Assembly: GCA_013397115.1 (NCBI GenBank)
Contig: VWZW01006868.1
Span: 1,154,503-1,218,502 of the forward strand
Reading direction: 5' to 3'
DNA from: Edolisoma coerulescens
Taxonomy: Eukaryota > Chordata > Aves > Passeriformes > Campephagidae
DNA: 64,000 bases
The notes beneath the pieces were generated by a model. That model made no database searches, had not been told where the DNA came from, and saw only the letters and a program-made list of their open reading frames with translations. The translations under genes and the position numbers were made by a program. Shown here in pieces: positions 19,837 to 34,777 of this stretch (position 1 is its first letter; every line of letters starts with the position of its first letter).

Positions 19837-22800
19837 CTAAGGACTATAATTGAGTGATTTGCCATTTCGTTTCTTCTTCTGATGTTAAAGATCAAAGTGA
19901 CGCACAATTCACCAGAAACCTACTGAGTTTCTTTAAGCTGAAAAGACTTACATCTTTTCTGAACATATTCTAAAGATTTTTGACGAATTTGATTGTCAAG
20001 AGCAGTGATCTTGAAATGCAACTAGAGGAAGTACTTTTTATTCACAGAGATTGTCAAGGCGAGAAGCTCAGTAACAGCTCAAAAGTGAAGAGGGAAACTT
20101 GCCAAAAAATTGGATTGTTGGGTAGAAACAAGAGAGAGTATCCAGAAAGGAGGAAATAATACACTTGAAAAGGTTAAGAACATTAGATTGCATTTAGTTA
20201 AAAGCTACAAAATTATCTTGGTAGACTAAAGACTGAGAATTTTATGGTTTTTACCTTTTTTTTTTTTTAAATAAATATACAGTTCTCATGGAAGTATCTA
20301 ATTTGGAAAGTTAACATTTTTCTTGTAAAATATTTAATGTGGGAATATATTTGCCATGCTTAACTATATTAAATTCAATATTTAAGTTATATCTTTTACT
20401 TGTTCAGGGTAAATATGTTTCCCAGTTCTTCCAACATTTGAAATAAACGAACATAGCAGGCTTTAAAGAAGGCGGATTTGGCTGTTATATGCAACTAACT
20501 GGAAGATTCCAAATTAATGTGTTTTGAGATCTCTTCAGACTGATGCTGCACCTTCATCTCTTGCTCTCTCTCCAGCTGCAGCTGGTTCATTTTGTAGTTC
20601 TTTCACATACATGAAGCAGATTCATGCCACTGATAATTTCTGTGGGACTTGCAATTCATTGCAAGGTAAATTTAAGTTCCTCATCCAGATTTTGTTTTAA
20701 ACAAATTAGCTCTTCCTTCATGTCAGAGTGCTTCACCTCTTTATAATGCCATGTTAGCTGCAGGCAGCCAAGACTGAGAGAAAGTCAGTAACTGAACACT
20801 GGTAAAAACCAGTTTGAAGTCTCAGTGTTGAACATGAACCACACTGCTTTAGAATTTTATTTGTATTTTATTTTAATTATCCTTTCAGACACAGCTATAT
20901 AACTGTGTTGGGAGCTGAAGAAAATAGAAAGTTACATAAAATAAAATTAATTCAGACTTTGTTTTTTCATTTTGGTTGGGGTTTTTTGGTTGTTATTAAA
21001 TTGCCTCCTCTCCTATCTCTGGCCACAGCTTTATCTCCTTTTTTTTCCAGTGAAAGCAGTTCAACCCTTCTCTAAGACTCTGAGTTCAGCTGCATACGAA
21101 TCAATTTAATTACCTGTGATTAGCTTCTCAGATGACACACTAATCCATTTGGATGCCAACATCAGAAGAAAACAAAGAAAACCCCACATAATCTGACCAC
21201 TGTTTGCAGGGTTCATCCTTGAGCATGATAGACACCCAGCAGAGTCCTGAGGAAAGTATTAGATCCTGTAATATCCAATTCAGAAGACCAAAAGAAGTGC
21301 TCTTTTCACCTTAAAAAANTTTAGTGCTTACCAAGAAAACATATCCATGGATCCAATCTGAAACAGACAACATCACTAACTATGCTGGAACTTCTTGAAT
21401 GCTTAAAATTGTGTGATTTGGGATTTTTGTGCCTATCTCCTAATTAAAATGAGTAATATGAATTAAAACCATATAGAAAGTTGGTTTGGTTTTGTGGTTA
21501 TTTTGGATAGAGTTTTTTGTTAGTTTTTTTCAAGGAGCAAAGTATAACAAGTATTATTACCCTCTTTCAGAAAGTCACAAGCTAATGAAAACCTAAGCTT
21601 CTTGCTCAATAATTAGGGTCATTCATTGTTTCAATGACGTATTCTCAATACGTATCAATTGAACAGTTTTCTGATAGTAGAAGCTTTATTGACAGGGTTA
21701 GCTACACATCATGGAATTCTTCCCAATCACAGTGTGTTTCAAAGGTCTTACTCTAACCACTAATATATTAGATAAATCAGAGTTGCAATTTATTTAAAAA
21801 CCTTTCACTTCATATAACAAATTTTGAAGTTATTGCAATGAATTTAAATAACTTTATATGTAAACAAAATAAAAAATGGATGTATCTATCAGGCTTCTAT
21901 TCACATCAGGAACTTAATCTCCACTGGCCTTTAAGAGAAGCAGTAAATTGCCTTAAGGAAAAGAAAAGAACTTAGATTAAAGAAAAGCATACACATGGAA
22001 ATAAATTATGCAGAAAGTTGAACTAATTGAATATTAAATTACCTCTTTTGATTTCATTATAAAGCCTTTTTAAAGTTTTTTTTAAGGAAAAAGTTAGTTT
22101 ATTTTTATTTAGATTAATCCTTTGTCATTAGTTTACTGCAGATAACCAAGCCTGTTATCAACAAGCTGATTTTGTCTTTTTCTTTCCTTTTTCATATTTT
22201 CTTAGGATATTAGGTCTACCAGACTTAGTTTTTAATTCACACATTAGGTCATTCTGAAATATAAAAGAGTATTTTGAGACCCCTAGCAGAAGGCAAGAGT
22301 CCATATGTAACTGAGTCAGCTTCCCAGAGAATTTGTGCAAGCTCTGTCCCTGGAGGTTTTAAAACATTCACATGGATGAAGTCCTGAGCAATCCAGCCTT
22401 ATTTCAGAGCTGACCCTACTTTAAACCTGAGACATCCAAAGATCTCTTCTAACCTGAATTATCCTATAAAAGAAATCCAAAAAAATCAAAACTATTACTT
22501 GGCTCAGCCATCTTCAGTTCATGACTAGATCTTTGTGTCAACAAAACCACATAAATATGAAAAAAAATCTTCAGTTGTGGCCAAAAAGCACTTCAGTATT
22601 ATTCTACTAACAACTGTAGCAAAGAAAATCCACACCAGTTACTGGAATGGTAGATTCCAGGTGATGGAATTTGGCTCCATATTTTATTAGTTTATATTTC
22701 ATATACACAGGCAACTTTAATTATTCATATTTAGATTATGTCATTATGCTACTGCAAGTGAAATACAGACTTGTTCACCAGGTATTACATTTTCACCCCA

Positions 22801-23344
22801 AAATTAAAAAAAATGTACAGCATTGTACTACTCATACCAAAACTAACTACGTAAAAAATAAAAAATCCAAAACCAACCCACAAACACAATAAAACTCAGC
22901 AAGAAAGGTCTTCAAGAAGCGAGGAAAAGGCAAGAAGTTTGCCTTTGCTTCAACAGAAGTAAATGTAAACAGAAACTACTCTCATATGAGACTGGTCAGT
23001 CAGAATTGCTCAAAGCAGTAAAGGACTGTGAACAAGGCATATAGAACACATTATTCTTCTCTTTAGAGTATGATGGAACTTGATGCCTGACCTTTCCCCT
23101 AAGCAAGAGACAAGATTTAAAGTCTTCATATTAAATTGGGCATAGAAATTAAGATCAGGCAAATGGGAGAGAAAATAGCTATTTTCAGTGAACATATAAA
23201 TGAAATCAACCTAATAAAACATAAATTAAATTCAATTATTTTTAATAGCTGCAGGTAGCAAAAGAAAGGAACTTGGAAGTTCTCAGAGTATAACAAAGCA
23301 TCTTTGACGCAATATTTAGAGAATCAGACACTTCTAAAATTACA
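19837..23344. other. AT-rich intronic sequence
   Basis: Nothing recognised beyond the N at 21319 and short A/T runs. Confidence 0.6.
21319..21319. other. Single N without flanking duplication
   Basis: This N lies in an A-run followed by TTTAGTGC. I found no repeated flanks, so it is an ambiguous base or a closed gap of unknown size. Confidence 0.7.
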
Positions 23345-24131
23345 GAGAATCATAGAATCATTCAAGTTGGAAAAGACCCCTAAGAACATTGAGTCCAACC
23401 TTGGACTGAACATCATCATGTCAACTATATCATTGCGCTAAGTGCCACGTCCAGTCGTTTCTTGACCACCTCCAGAGATGGTGACTCTACTGCTTCCCGG
23501 GGCAGCCCATCCCAATGCTTCACCATGCTTTCAGTGAAGAAGTTGCTCCTGATGTCCAGCCTGAACCTTGGTGCAGCTTGACACCCACGTGTCTACACTT
23601 CCTTTCAAGCAGTTGTAGAGAGTGATAAGGTCCCCCCTGAGCCTCCTTTTCTCCAGGCTGAACACCCCCAGCTCCCTCAGCTGCTCCTTATAAGACCTGT
23701 GCTCCACACCCTTCCCCACCTCCATTGCCCTTCTCTGGACTCACTCCAGCCCCTCAATGCCTTTCTTGTAGTGAGGGGCCCAAAACCAAACACAGGATTT
23801 GAGGTGTGGCCTCACCAGTGCTGAGCACAGGGGGGCAATCCCTGCCCTGGTCCTGCTGCCACACTATTGCTGATCCAGGCCAGCTGCCATCAGCCTTCCT
23901 GGCCCCCTGGGCACACCTGGCTCATGTTCAGCTGCTGTCAAACAGCACCCCCAGGTCCTTTTCCTCCAGGCACCTTTCCAGCCACTCTTCCCCAAGCCTG
24001 CAGCTCTGCCTGGGGTTGTTGTGACTCCAGCGCAGGACCTGGCACTTGGACTTACTGAACTCCATACAACTGCCCTCAGCCCATGAATCCAGCCTTTCCA
24101 GATTGCTCTCCCACATGGCACAGCTTGTCAA
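23345..24131 (-). mobile_element. CR1 LINE, 5'-truncated, with ORF2 C-terminal remnant
   Basis: On the plus strand it starts AGAATCATAGAATCATTCAAGTTGG (the tail reversed), then the 3' UTR. From about 23928 to 24131 the minus strand encodes a degenerate ORF2 C-terminus (motifs LERLDSWAEG, KCQVLRW, NNPRQ, LEEKDLGVL). The reverse-transcriptase and endonuclease domains are absent, and no full frame survives. Confidence 0.92.
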
Positions 24132-25213
24132 AGTAATTCACTTCCAAGAGTTACTATAATTTACTAACATTTGCAGCTGTCTCTGTCAGGAAAAGTAATT
24201 CAGAACTTGGACATAAAATCCTCAACAGCAATATTTTTGGTGAGGAGGAGTGCTGCACTGCCTACAGTTACATAGGAAGTTATGTGCGGCAGAAAAACTC
24301 TTTCTCTCTGTTCATCACAATTGACATTGTCTTGAAGTTGATGAATATATCCTGCCATAGAAAAACAGCTTTTAAACCCTTTCTTGAGTTTCTTAGCCCA
24401 GGAACATCTAACAATTTGCTGTCCAGTGATGGGTAACTACCTTACCCTGTTACCTCTTTCCTCATCTATACAGAAGGAAGGAAATGGGAAAAAGGCTCAA
24501 AAGTACTATGGAACATGAATTTCTTTCTCATCTAACTTGTAGTGAAAGACTGACTCACAGAGAACAACTAAAACCAACCAGTGAATCAAGCAGAAAAAGT
24601 GATTAATTCTGGAGACTTAGCACATGACTTCAATATTTTCCTTGGATCTCATCAACTACCAGAAAGAACAATTTGAGATGTTTCAAACACACAATATTTT
24701 TATAGCGAGAAAGCAACTCTTTTGAATGGTCTTGTTCAAGCACAGCTGGAAATGTATAAATGATCCTCCCTATTAAAAACAGTAGCATTTGTAGGTATGA
24801 GCCATCATGGATCCTACATGCAGCATCTACTGCAGAGTTGGTATGGACAGCGGCATTTTAACATAACTGTCTTCAATACCAGACACACACAAAACATGCT
24901 GGCTTTGTACATTGATGAGTATCAGCTACATTGAAGTGCAAAGGTTTATTACAAGTGCATTACTTAGCAGTGACAAACTGAAACACAGTCATGAATGAAT
25001 AAAGCAGTCCAGCTAGTTAAAGATGTATAAAATTTCATTTATTTTCAGTTTCCCTGAATTACAGATAGCACGACACTAGTCAGATGATAATAGGACAGCT
25101 GCTTTTTCATGGAGTGCTATTGTGAAGGAGGGCTAACAGCTTCTCTAGGCATTGTAAAAGTGTAATCACACTGGGATTCAGTCACTTACATCCAGTAAAA
25201 AATTGTCCAGTAG

Positions 25214-25246
25214 TTTTTTTGGTTTTTTGGGGTTTTTTTTTTTTTT
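25214..25246 (+). repeat. T-rich run with G interruptions
   Basis: T7, T6 and T14 runs separated by two to four G residues. Confidence 0.85.
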
Positions 25247-27218
25247 GGTGCAAGTGTGTGGGCAATGACCTTGCATTTTGATGTACTGTTGAGCAAACTC
25301 TTAGTGATAAATTTTTAGGTTGTTAAATAACGCCCTGTCCAAACTATTTTTTGTTATGAAATCTCATTATCTTTATGTCATTGCACAGACTTGCGATAAT
25401 TTAACTAAGAATTATAAGGAAAAAAAAGTGTAACAGATAACAGTAACAGTGGCTATTTCAATGGAACCAATAAAACATATTAATTTATTAATATGTTTGT
25501 CATAAATTTGTTTACTTTGAAAATTTGAGAAAAAGAAGTAAGAAGTGTTTTCCCTAATCTCAAATACTACATATTACTTTTAAGTGGATTTTATGGTATA
25601 TATTTCAAATGTATAGAGAAAATAATTATAATTTAAAAAATATAAGCAATCCTATTTTATCATTCCTAATCAGCAGAAGCAGTTTGTTCCTTCTCTCCTT
25701 GACATGAGAGCTATTTCTCACAATAAAAATGTATTTTCTGACAAACATGGTTTGCCATGGGTTTTTTTACAGACTTTCTCTAATTTTAAGCTTCCTGCTT
25801 CATCCATTAATAGTCCCATTTTGCTAAAAATTCACAGCAAGTAATACACTAAAAAATGAAAGCATGCATATTTGTAAATTTACACCAGCTAGCATTTCTG
25901 CTGAATAATTGTTTCAAAAAATGTTTATTACCGAACTAGAATGTCTTGTTACTGACCCTTAATCAATTTCCTAGAAAAATACAAAGTTTAAAATTTTGTT
26001 TTGTCTCTTGAGTAACAAAAATATAAATTGCATTTAAAATACTGCCAATGGCAAAAATAAACATATGACACAAAAAAAAGTGATTTTTTTGGAGAGTGTG
26101 TGAAGTGCCTGGCACAGTCAGCAGAATGAAAGCAATGCACTCGCTGGCCTCCATGCTGGCCTGCCCCTTGTGAACCCATGAGCTATGCATTAGTCACTTC
26201 TAGAAATGGCAGCTTGACTCCTTCTCATACCTGGCTCAGATTGTTTGATTAGAAAGGGCCCAGAGGTTAACACTATTGTTCCATGTTTTCCCTCCTCTTT
26301 TGCTATGCTGCTCCCCAGCAACCACCTGAGCGAAAGCTTAGCAGTGTCACCATAGGCTCCATGATCTGTGGGAAGGAATTGAGCCTTCCCTCATAGCACA
26401 GATATCTCTACATACATATATAGGGATTTTGTATTATTCTTCCCTGTCTGTCTGTTTTGCCTTCAGAATTCACTCTGGGTTACACCACCAATGGCATTCA
26501 ACAGAAAATTTGGAAATTAAGACAAGTCTACCTTGTACATATGTTATGGATAATATTAACAACAGATTTACTGCTGGCTGCTCTCTTTTGATCTGACCAA
26601 GCCATATATGTTGCTGTTTTTTTAAAAAGTTGTATATGTTATGGCCTGCTCTTTTATTTTTAATATCCCGAAGTCACTGTCTTTGTTTTACTTGCTATGA
26701 CAAACCTCATTAAAAAAAAAAAACAAAAAAACCCACTGAATTATACAAAAGTGTTCAGAGGTAGAATGCCCACCATTAGCAAATTACTATTCCCATAAGA
26801 AAAATAATATGTTCCTAGTATTAATAAGCATATTAACTATGGTTAAAAGTGAGGCAGCAAGGCAATGGTAAAATACAATGGTAAATGTTAAATATGCTCA
26901 TTTTTTCATGCAGCTCCACACATGCCTCATTTAATGTCTCATGCTTCAGTAGGCTTTCAATACATTTGCTGTTTTCAAGAGATACCTAATCTTACTGTGA
27001 AAGAAACTGAACACTCTGAACAGGTACCACACAATTTTAACTAACTCTGCTTGCAGGTAGGTCAGATTTTAGAACCTGACATGACAATAGCTCCAGGTGT
27101 TTTCTTGATATATTGCAACTCTACATGAGAGCAATTCCGAGCTGCCAGCCTAAACATGCCACAGTTTCCATGGGAAGACGAAGCAACCCATGATGAGTAT
27201 GTTTAGGGAAATTCTTAC

Positions 27219-27290
27219 CTGGAAAAATCAAGGCTCTGCAGTATGTACATATAACCTTTAGAAGGTTTTCCTAAATTCCTTAAATATCCA
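27219..27290 (-). other. Exon-like 72-bp segment downstream of IL1RAPL1 exon 2
   Basis: On the minus strand an acceptor (TTTTCTCTAAACAG) and a strong donor (CCAG then GTAAGA, 27213-27218) bracket 72 bp. If spliced after the phase-1 start exon, it would reach a TAA after three codons. It would then act as a poison exon, or be a decoy, rather than add coding sequence. One other frame is open through the whole segment. Support is from splice signals alone. Confidence 0.15.
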
Positions 27291-29916
27291 CTGTTTAGAG
27301 AAAAGTCCTGAAGACACTTAATTCAACTGCACACAGTCCTGAGCATCCTGCTGTAGCTACCATTGCTTGAACCACAGGGGTTGTACCACATGATATGAAA
27401 AGCTGACTTCCAACCTAAATGACTCTGTAATCAAAACTGGAATTATCAATTGGAAGTATTTTAATTAGAATTAAAATAGATTTTAAAGAGGGCAAAACTG
27501 CTCCTTTTCAGCAAGCATAAAAAAGAGTCATTTGTGGAAGTGGGCTAATCCACTAAATGAATTTTCAGATCACTTCAACACAATTGTGTGCTTTGCATCT
27601 GTACAACCAACAGCTTCCTGAAATGAGTTATGCATTCAGAGCAAGGTGATGAAATTACAGCAGCACTCATCTCTCGACTAACATAACTGCGCTGTAATTT
27701 ACCATTACAGCAGTCTGGTATTTCTTCTTATAATTTCAAAAAAAATACTTTGAAAAAAAATTATAAAAATACAAATCTTACAAGAGCTTGTGTATCCTGC
27801 TTTTGAAGTAAAGACCATAACAGCTAAAACAAGTCTGAGCAAAATTGGCTGAAGAATTCAGGACTTCAATCTAAAGGACAACCTCTTCTTTTCAGGCTAA
27901 TTTGGTTCTCATATATCTGTGTATGGAGCACTGATAGCACTTACTCTCTCCATCCTTCAGGAAGAGCAAGTCAGGAAGTATTTTAATAGGACAGATTTCA
28001 TCTATTTTAATTTCCTTTAAGTATAACAACAAAATATATTCTAATGGGAAGAACTTATTTTCACAGCTATTATTTCTATATTTTAATAATATTTCATAAC
28101 TGAGTACACTTAAATAAAAAAGTCAAATACATCAGATGGCCATTACTTGTCCTTGAGGTGTTTTTGCCTTCTTATTCACCACAGTCATTATTCTACATGA
28201 AATTAACAGGATAATATTCAAATAAATAAATCTTCTGCAACAGTGATTTCTGATCAGAGGTCACTGGCTCTTTTAAATCTTTTAGGCAGTTTGCCAACAC
28301 ATGCCAATCAGTAAAACAATCACTAATGGCTCCCCCGGGAAAACAGAGACTGTGGAAGAAAAGAGTCATCCTAAGCAGCTACTAAAACTCAATGACCAAA
28401 CTATGTAAGAATATCTATTACTGTCCTTTTGGCTTCAGATTTTGTTTTGTCTCCTTTACTATCATTAGTCATTTCTTAATATATATTGCACACTATAAAA
28501 CATTGGCCCTTTGCTAAAACACAGACAGTCCTTTCACGTATTGTGGTATTATTTACAATCTCACAGGACTCTGAAAAGTATCAGGATGGATCCTAGCAAC
28601 AACAAAAGGTCATATAACTCTTTCTAAAATGCCAGCCATCGTGTTAATAAATGCTTGCAGGACAAGTAACAGTTACTGCTTTCATAGTGTCTCCAAAATA
28701 AGTAATGTGTCACAAAGGATTTATGCTTGAGATGCAATCATTTCTTACTGCCCAAATCCTCCTGTGGAACAGAATTATATTTCTTTCTTTCTTTACAGTA
28801 TAGTCTCCCCACCACCTCTTGGTACACAATCCTCATATTTGCCGTTCATCTGACATATTGAATAGCATCCTCAGCTTGTAAAAGCAGAGTAGAGACCACT
28901 GGAGCCAAGCCATCCCCATGGCGAAGCATTGTTTAAGCTAACTAGCAAAACTTGGTGTTCTTTCCAGCAAGATTATTATTCAGCATTTTTCAAATGAAAA
29001 TTGTACACTGAAAATTGAAAATTACTTCATAGAAGTGCAATACATACAATATTCCGTAGCTAAATAAATATGCAGTATTGTAAAAGATTATTCTTTTTAA
29101 AAAACCTAATGCTTCCCATGTACTATTGGCATAAACAAGCAAACAGAAAAAAAATAAACCCCAGGTTCAAAACCATATTCTAAAGGAACCCTCTAATTTC
29201 CTTAATATGCAGAAATTTACTAAATAAGTTGACTCTTCACTCCTACTTTCTTCCAGTATCTCCTGATTCACATAGAGCAAGTCAGGCCTTTTCACCTAAC
29301 AATAATCAAATGGAGGTTTACCTTCATAAACTAAAAAAAGAAGTTGAGGTTCACACCAAAATTGGTGTAAATGGCTTTGTCAGAATTACTGCGGGATGGG
29401 GATATGGATACTTTAGATGTCTAAATGAGGTGCTAAAGGACACTAATCGCTCTTCTGACATCCTGGTGCCATGTAGTAATAGCAAGCTGTAAAAACATTC
29501 TGTGGGTTATATTAATTTCATAAGGCCTCACGGTTCTCTCCAATAGACAGTGAAACTTCAGGACAAAGAGTTCAAGTGTTGAAGAAGGAGGCAGAGCATT
29601 TACACAGTCTTTGCATCTCTAGATCATCCAGGCCTGCCTCCCAGCAGGCATAAGAAGAAGTCAGTCATCTCAGTTGACCTCATTACTGTATTGCTTTTGA
29701 AGGTTTTCTATCTTTAAAAGAAATTTGCAAGTAAGAAAGCAAGGAACGCCCTCCTCCACTGGCACACAACTATATCTTGCAGAGTAATTAGGAAAAATCC
29801 AAGGAAGTGGATACACTCAGTTAATTAATTCTTCAACTATGAAGAGGAAGTTTTAACATTAAAAATTAAACAGTGATTTCTACTACACATTTAAATGGGG
29901 AGGAATAACCATCTTT

Positions 29917-29938
29917 AAAACAAAACAAAACAAAACAG
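29917..29938 (+). repeat. (AAAAC)n microsatellite
   Basis: About four AAAAC units. Confidence 0.85.
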
Positions 29939-31086
29939 GTGCGAAAAGAAAACTAAAACATCTTTTATTCTTAGGATAAAACTCAGAAGAATATTAGTGT
30001 TAATAAAATCAATATGGAATGAATTAATACATCACAATATAAGAAAGTTGCCTGAGAATGAAACAAGGATTTCGGTTTATTGTGTTTTTAACTGTAAAGA
30101 TTCAATCTCATCTTTTTCTCTCTTCTCCCTCAAAAAGAAAAATATTTCACAGAGTTTTCCCCATTCAGCCCCACAGCTACAACCATAAACTAGGCTGCAT
30201 ACTTATGTGCCAATCCAAAATGAGTTTTTTGAAACAATCTTCATAAGAAGCAGGGTTCACTTCTTAATCAGGTCATGATGCAAAAATAATTCCGTTCCCC
30301 AGTGCAATAAGAAAGGTACACACATATTTGCTTAGGACTGATATTCACTATGCTTTTTCTTGCTGTCACCAAACAGAGATAGGAAAAGAAGTTTTCATAG
30401 TATTAATAGTAGTCTTGATTGTTCCAGTTTAAAAAGTCATTGCTCATGGAAGTTAATCTTGTACATCAAATAGACATAGACTCTAAATATTATTTCAGGT
30501 TCTGCATAACCACACAACAAGCCACAAGTCTCATCAATTAATAATGGAAAACTAACATTCTGTAACAGAGTGAAAACAACAGCTAGGAGCCATTAATATC
30601 AATTGACATAAACTCCTATGGTTTACAAGAAGCATACCCTTTAATTGCTGTAATTGCTTTGCTCCAAGCTCACAGTACCTAGAGTACAGTATATGTGAGT
30701 GTTCTGCTTATAAATTGTATAAGAAAACAACAACAGGTATATTAATTTATTTTTGAACCATCTTATTACTATTCAGTGCATACCAGATCCAATATGACAT
30801 CCATCAACTAATTACCTTTTGACAAGAAGCCAAAAGGAAAATACTTAGGCAACCGAAACACAAGCAGAATTAAAAACAGAATGGAATTACTGAAAGGGAG
30901 ATACTAAGGACAATAGGACTATTTATGTAGTACTACATATTTAGGGCACCAAATCTCACCTGGAAGGGCTATAAAAGATAAATAAAAACCACAAATACTC
31001 AAATACGGGGTACCAGATATCTGCTAAGCCTCAGGACTTAATTATGTGCAATTTCACAAAGTGTTTTTCCCATGTAAACTGGATTT

Positions 31087-31118
31087 TATATATATATATA
31101 TAAATAAATAAATAAATA
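31087..31118 (+). repeat. (TA)n followed by (AAAT)n microsatellite
   Basis: A compound tract of about eight TA units, then about four AAAT units. Confidence 0.9.
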
Positions 31119-32744
31119 TGTTCTGTAAAATAGTGACAGTTCAATGATTAAGTACAAATGAGTAAACTTAATTCAAAAATTCTTCCTAGACGCAAAGTGT
31201 TCTCATACTGTCTTGACTTAATTATATTCCTTACTTTTTTTTTTTTAACTGCATTGTTGAGTTCTCATTATGACATTCCTCATAAGGTGCAAAAGCTTGG
31301 CTTTGTTGATGTTAAGGCTTATATAGCACAGACATGCTTCTTTTCCACTTTAAAAAAAAAGTCAGAAAACAGCAACCGTCTTTTTATGCAGAGATATTCT
31401 TTACACATCTGTTATTAGTATCTAAAAGATACTTATAATTTCATGAGCAATAAATCCTAAAAATTCATAGATGGCCATAATTTAGAAAAATATCTTCCTC
31501 TAGTTCTTAAAGAGTAACTACTTAGTATATATTTCCAGTCTGTTTCTCAGAATTCCACTACTTTTATAACAAAAAACTCTTATTTGTACCTCATTAAAAT
31601 TAATATTTTGCTCCTACAAAAACATATTAAAATTCAATGATACCATCTCAGTGTCAAAGTCTTTACTACCTTGTTTTCATAATATTGACCTTTCATCCAA
31701 GTACAACAACAAGAACCACCCATATTGAGTAATAATAGCTAAGGCACAAAAATAATAGACATTAAAAAGAGAAGTAATCTTCTGCTACAGGAAAAAACAC
31801 ATATCTAGACTTTAATCTCATTGTAATGATGTGAAGGATCTCATACACATACCAAAAACCAATCACTGGAAAGATTTTCCTTCCAGTTAAATCATTCCAG
31901 CATAGAATAAGTTTGATCTAGAAAAGAAAATTTTTATTCACAATAGCAGAACTGAACACAGAATATTAATTAACTCATAATGCAAAATAATCTCTAGAAA
32001 AGCAGAAAACTAGAGGCAGTAATAACAATTCTCACCTCTTTTGATACAAGGGAACCAGATTGTTATTAGGCAATCTGAGCATGAGAAAAGTGAATACAAT
32101 AATACTGCCTGAATATACTGATCAGCTCATAATTGTTTTAGTTAATGAAATCTATTTTCGCGCTTTTTTCCACATTTTCCCTTTTACCACAGTTGGAATT
32201 TAAAAAAAAAAAAAAGAAAAAAAGAATTCCAAATCTTTATTTCTTTTGTCTATTCAGCATCCTTGGGAAAAACCACCAGATGGCAATGCAGTGTTCAAGT
32301 ATTTCATTTAACATATATATTATAGAGAAAAAAAGTCTATATGCATCAGCATGAGGCTCTCTTTCCTAACCTACTTCCTCTTTGATGAATATTAAATAAT
32401 TCATAAGCCAAAACTGCATTCACCACCAAGTAAGTGATCAAATACCATTCAACCTGTAAAGAAGAGACTTTTAGAAATCTAAGTTTCTACGGACGTAAAA
32501 CCACAGGACTTAAAAAAAAAATCAACAATTTAGTTCAAACTGAAACTGGATAATTTCAGGAAAGATCACTGAAAGGAAAACATTTAGAAATGCATTACCA
32601 TAAAGTTCTCAAAATACTATCAAGGACTGAACTGAACTCCACAAAAAGTATATCTACAACTTTTTAGGCATATCACAAATGTATATGTAGTTTGGTTTCA
32701 AGCTAAGAAACAGGCATTAATTTCTATATTTTTGAAGTTTAAGT

Positions 32745-32776
32745 CAATTCCTGTAAAATTCAATTCCTGTAAAACT
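32745..32776 (+). repeat. 16-bp tandem duplication
   Basis: CAATTCCTGTAAAATT is followed directly by CAATTCCTGTAAAACT. It looks like a small slippage or repair duplication. Confidence 0.85.
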
Positions 32777-34127
32777 ATGTGTTGAACAAATCAAAATATG
32801 TAGGCTTTAAGTATTTATTCTTCCTTTGCCTCAAGCATATCACAGTGATCAGACAGGATGGAAGATGCTTTAAGATACTTAAAGGAGCTGAAAAGTAGTG
32901 CAAGAGTCAGCTTTTCATTTAGCAGATCTTATCTGAGATCCATTATATGCCAAATGAAAGTTCCTCTTTGCAGTAACTGTTGCAGGCTCTGAAGCCTCTC
33001 CTGTTCAGGGAGACAAACACCTGAAACACCCAACTAAAAAACATGACATCCACTGTGAAGTTAGTGGTTGGAACAGGGAAGCCTACAGCAAAAGAATCCT
33101 TTTTTTCTTGAGAAGGCTTTACAACTTGTAGGTGTTGTATGGTCAACTATAATTGACAGGAGAAGTTAAGGTTGCTTAAGTCTTTTGCACGCATGGATTA
33201 GGAAGAAGCGTCTTGCATCATCAGTATTTAGTAACAGAATTGTTGCTACAACTGCTCACCCATCCATTCTCACGTAACAAGCACAGGCATAAGATGCTCT
33301 CAATGTAAAAGAAATCCAATATATTAAAGAGTAGCTTGAAACTGTTCAGAACTTACTTGAAATATTAACTGGGAGAAAAAAAAGGTATCTTCTGTCAGAT
33401 AGAAACACAATCATACAAGATGAAGTGTTAAACACGTAAGTTGAACAGCTGTGAGCAAACTAATTTAATATATATTTTCTGGCTAATGTAATAAATATTT
33501 GATCAATATTGTTCCCTTTATTCCCTATAATATCACATTTAACGGATTCATAGCACACAGTGGTAGAAAGACTCAAAGACTACCTTTAAGAAATTTAATT
33601 TAAGTGCTTTGTGTAAGGACCGCTTTCAGGATCAGAGATCTAATCCAAAGTAGCACAACCTAAGATTTCTTCTATCGTAAAGTCTTTTTAACCTTTTCAA
33701 ACAAACAAAACCAAGAATACTATATTGATTCTAATTGTTTTCACATATAGCTAATTATTTGATATAACTTCAGTCCTGAACAGACAGTCAGAATTGCTAT
33801 GCATTTTTAGAAAATGACTTTCTGAAGGTAGGTTTTCACGTTCTTGAAAAATCAGAGAAGTGGTTGGGAATGCATCTCTACCAGACGGAGAAACTCATAC
33901 TTTTATTGATCACTACCGTTTCAGCACACCTGATAAATAAACTTAGAAAAGAGGTGAAGTACTCTAGCAGGAAAAACCCAACTGACAGTACTGAAAAGAC
34001 ATCACTTCAAGGACAGATCTCTTTTTAATATCAAATACTGAATATATTACATAAACAGAAGAATATATAATAATGTATATTTAAAAATATATTTAAAATA
34101 TGTAATATGTATGAAAATACAAAAACT

Positions 34128-34146
34128 TAATAAATAAATAAATAAA
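34128..34146 (+). repeat. (AAAT)n microsatellite
   Basis: About four to five AAAT units inside a wider AT-rich stretch (34020-34146). Confidence 0.85.
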
Positions 34147-34720
34147 GAACACAAGATCTGTGTTTTTAGGTTTGGCCATTAGAAACAGGCTCAACAAAAG
34201 TGAATTAGAAGGAATAAGTCCCAATTAGAACAAGTATTTAGCATAGTAATGCAACAACTTCTTTATTACATTTCTGTAATTTTTAACAGAGAGGGAAGTA
34301 AAGAAAAACAATACATCTCGAAAAGGTAGATACTGCAAATTCATATTTATAGCAATTCATAAGTATAAAAATACTACTTTTTCCTTTTTTCTCTTGCTGG
34401 TCACTTTGCTTTCATGGTGACATTTCAAGGACAAAATGCATTCACAAGCAGAACTGACTGAAGAGATGTAAACTATGCCCTCACCATGCTCTCCCTCTGG
34501 TTAACATGTTCACATAAAACTTAAGTTCTACTTTCCAAGTTGATTTTTTTTTCCTACTTCCAATTATGAGTTGCACTAACTCTAGGAAACCATTTTTATT
34601 TTCACAGTACAGGTGAGTCAATCTTATTCTGTAAAAACTTCTGTTAAAGTAAATAAGGTTTTCTTTGTAGAAACACATCAGGATTGCAAAAATAGCCCTC
34701 CTGAGCACCCAAGGGAGGTA

Positions 34721-34777
34721 AAAAAACCAAACCAAGCCAAACCAAATCAAACCAAACAACAACAAAAGCAAACCAAG
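34721..34777 (+). repeat. Degenerate (AACCA)n repeat
   Basis: A series of AACCA/AGCCA/AATCA units trailing into ACAACAAC. The minus-strand Trp/Phe/Leu-rich frame across it is compositional. Confidence 0.75.
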
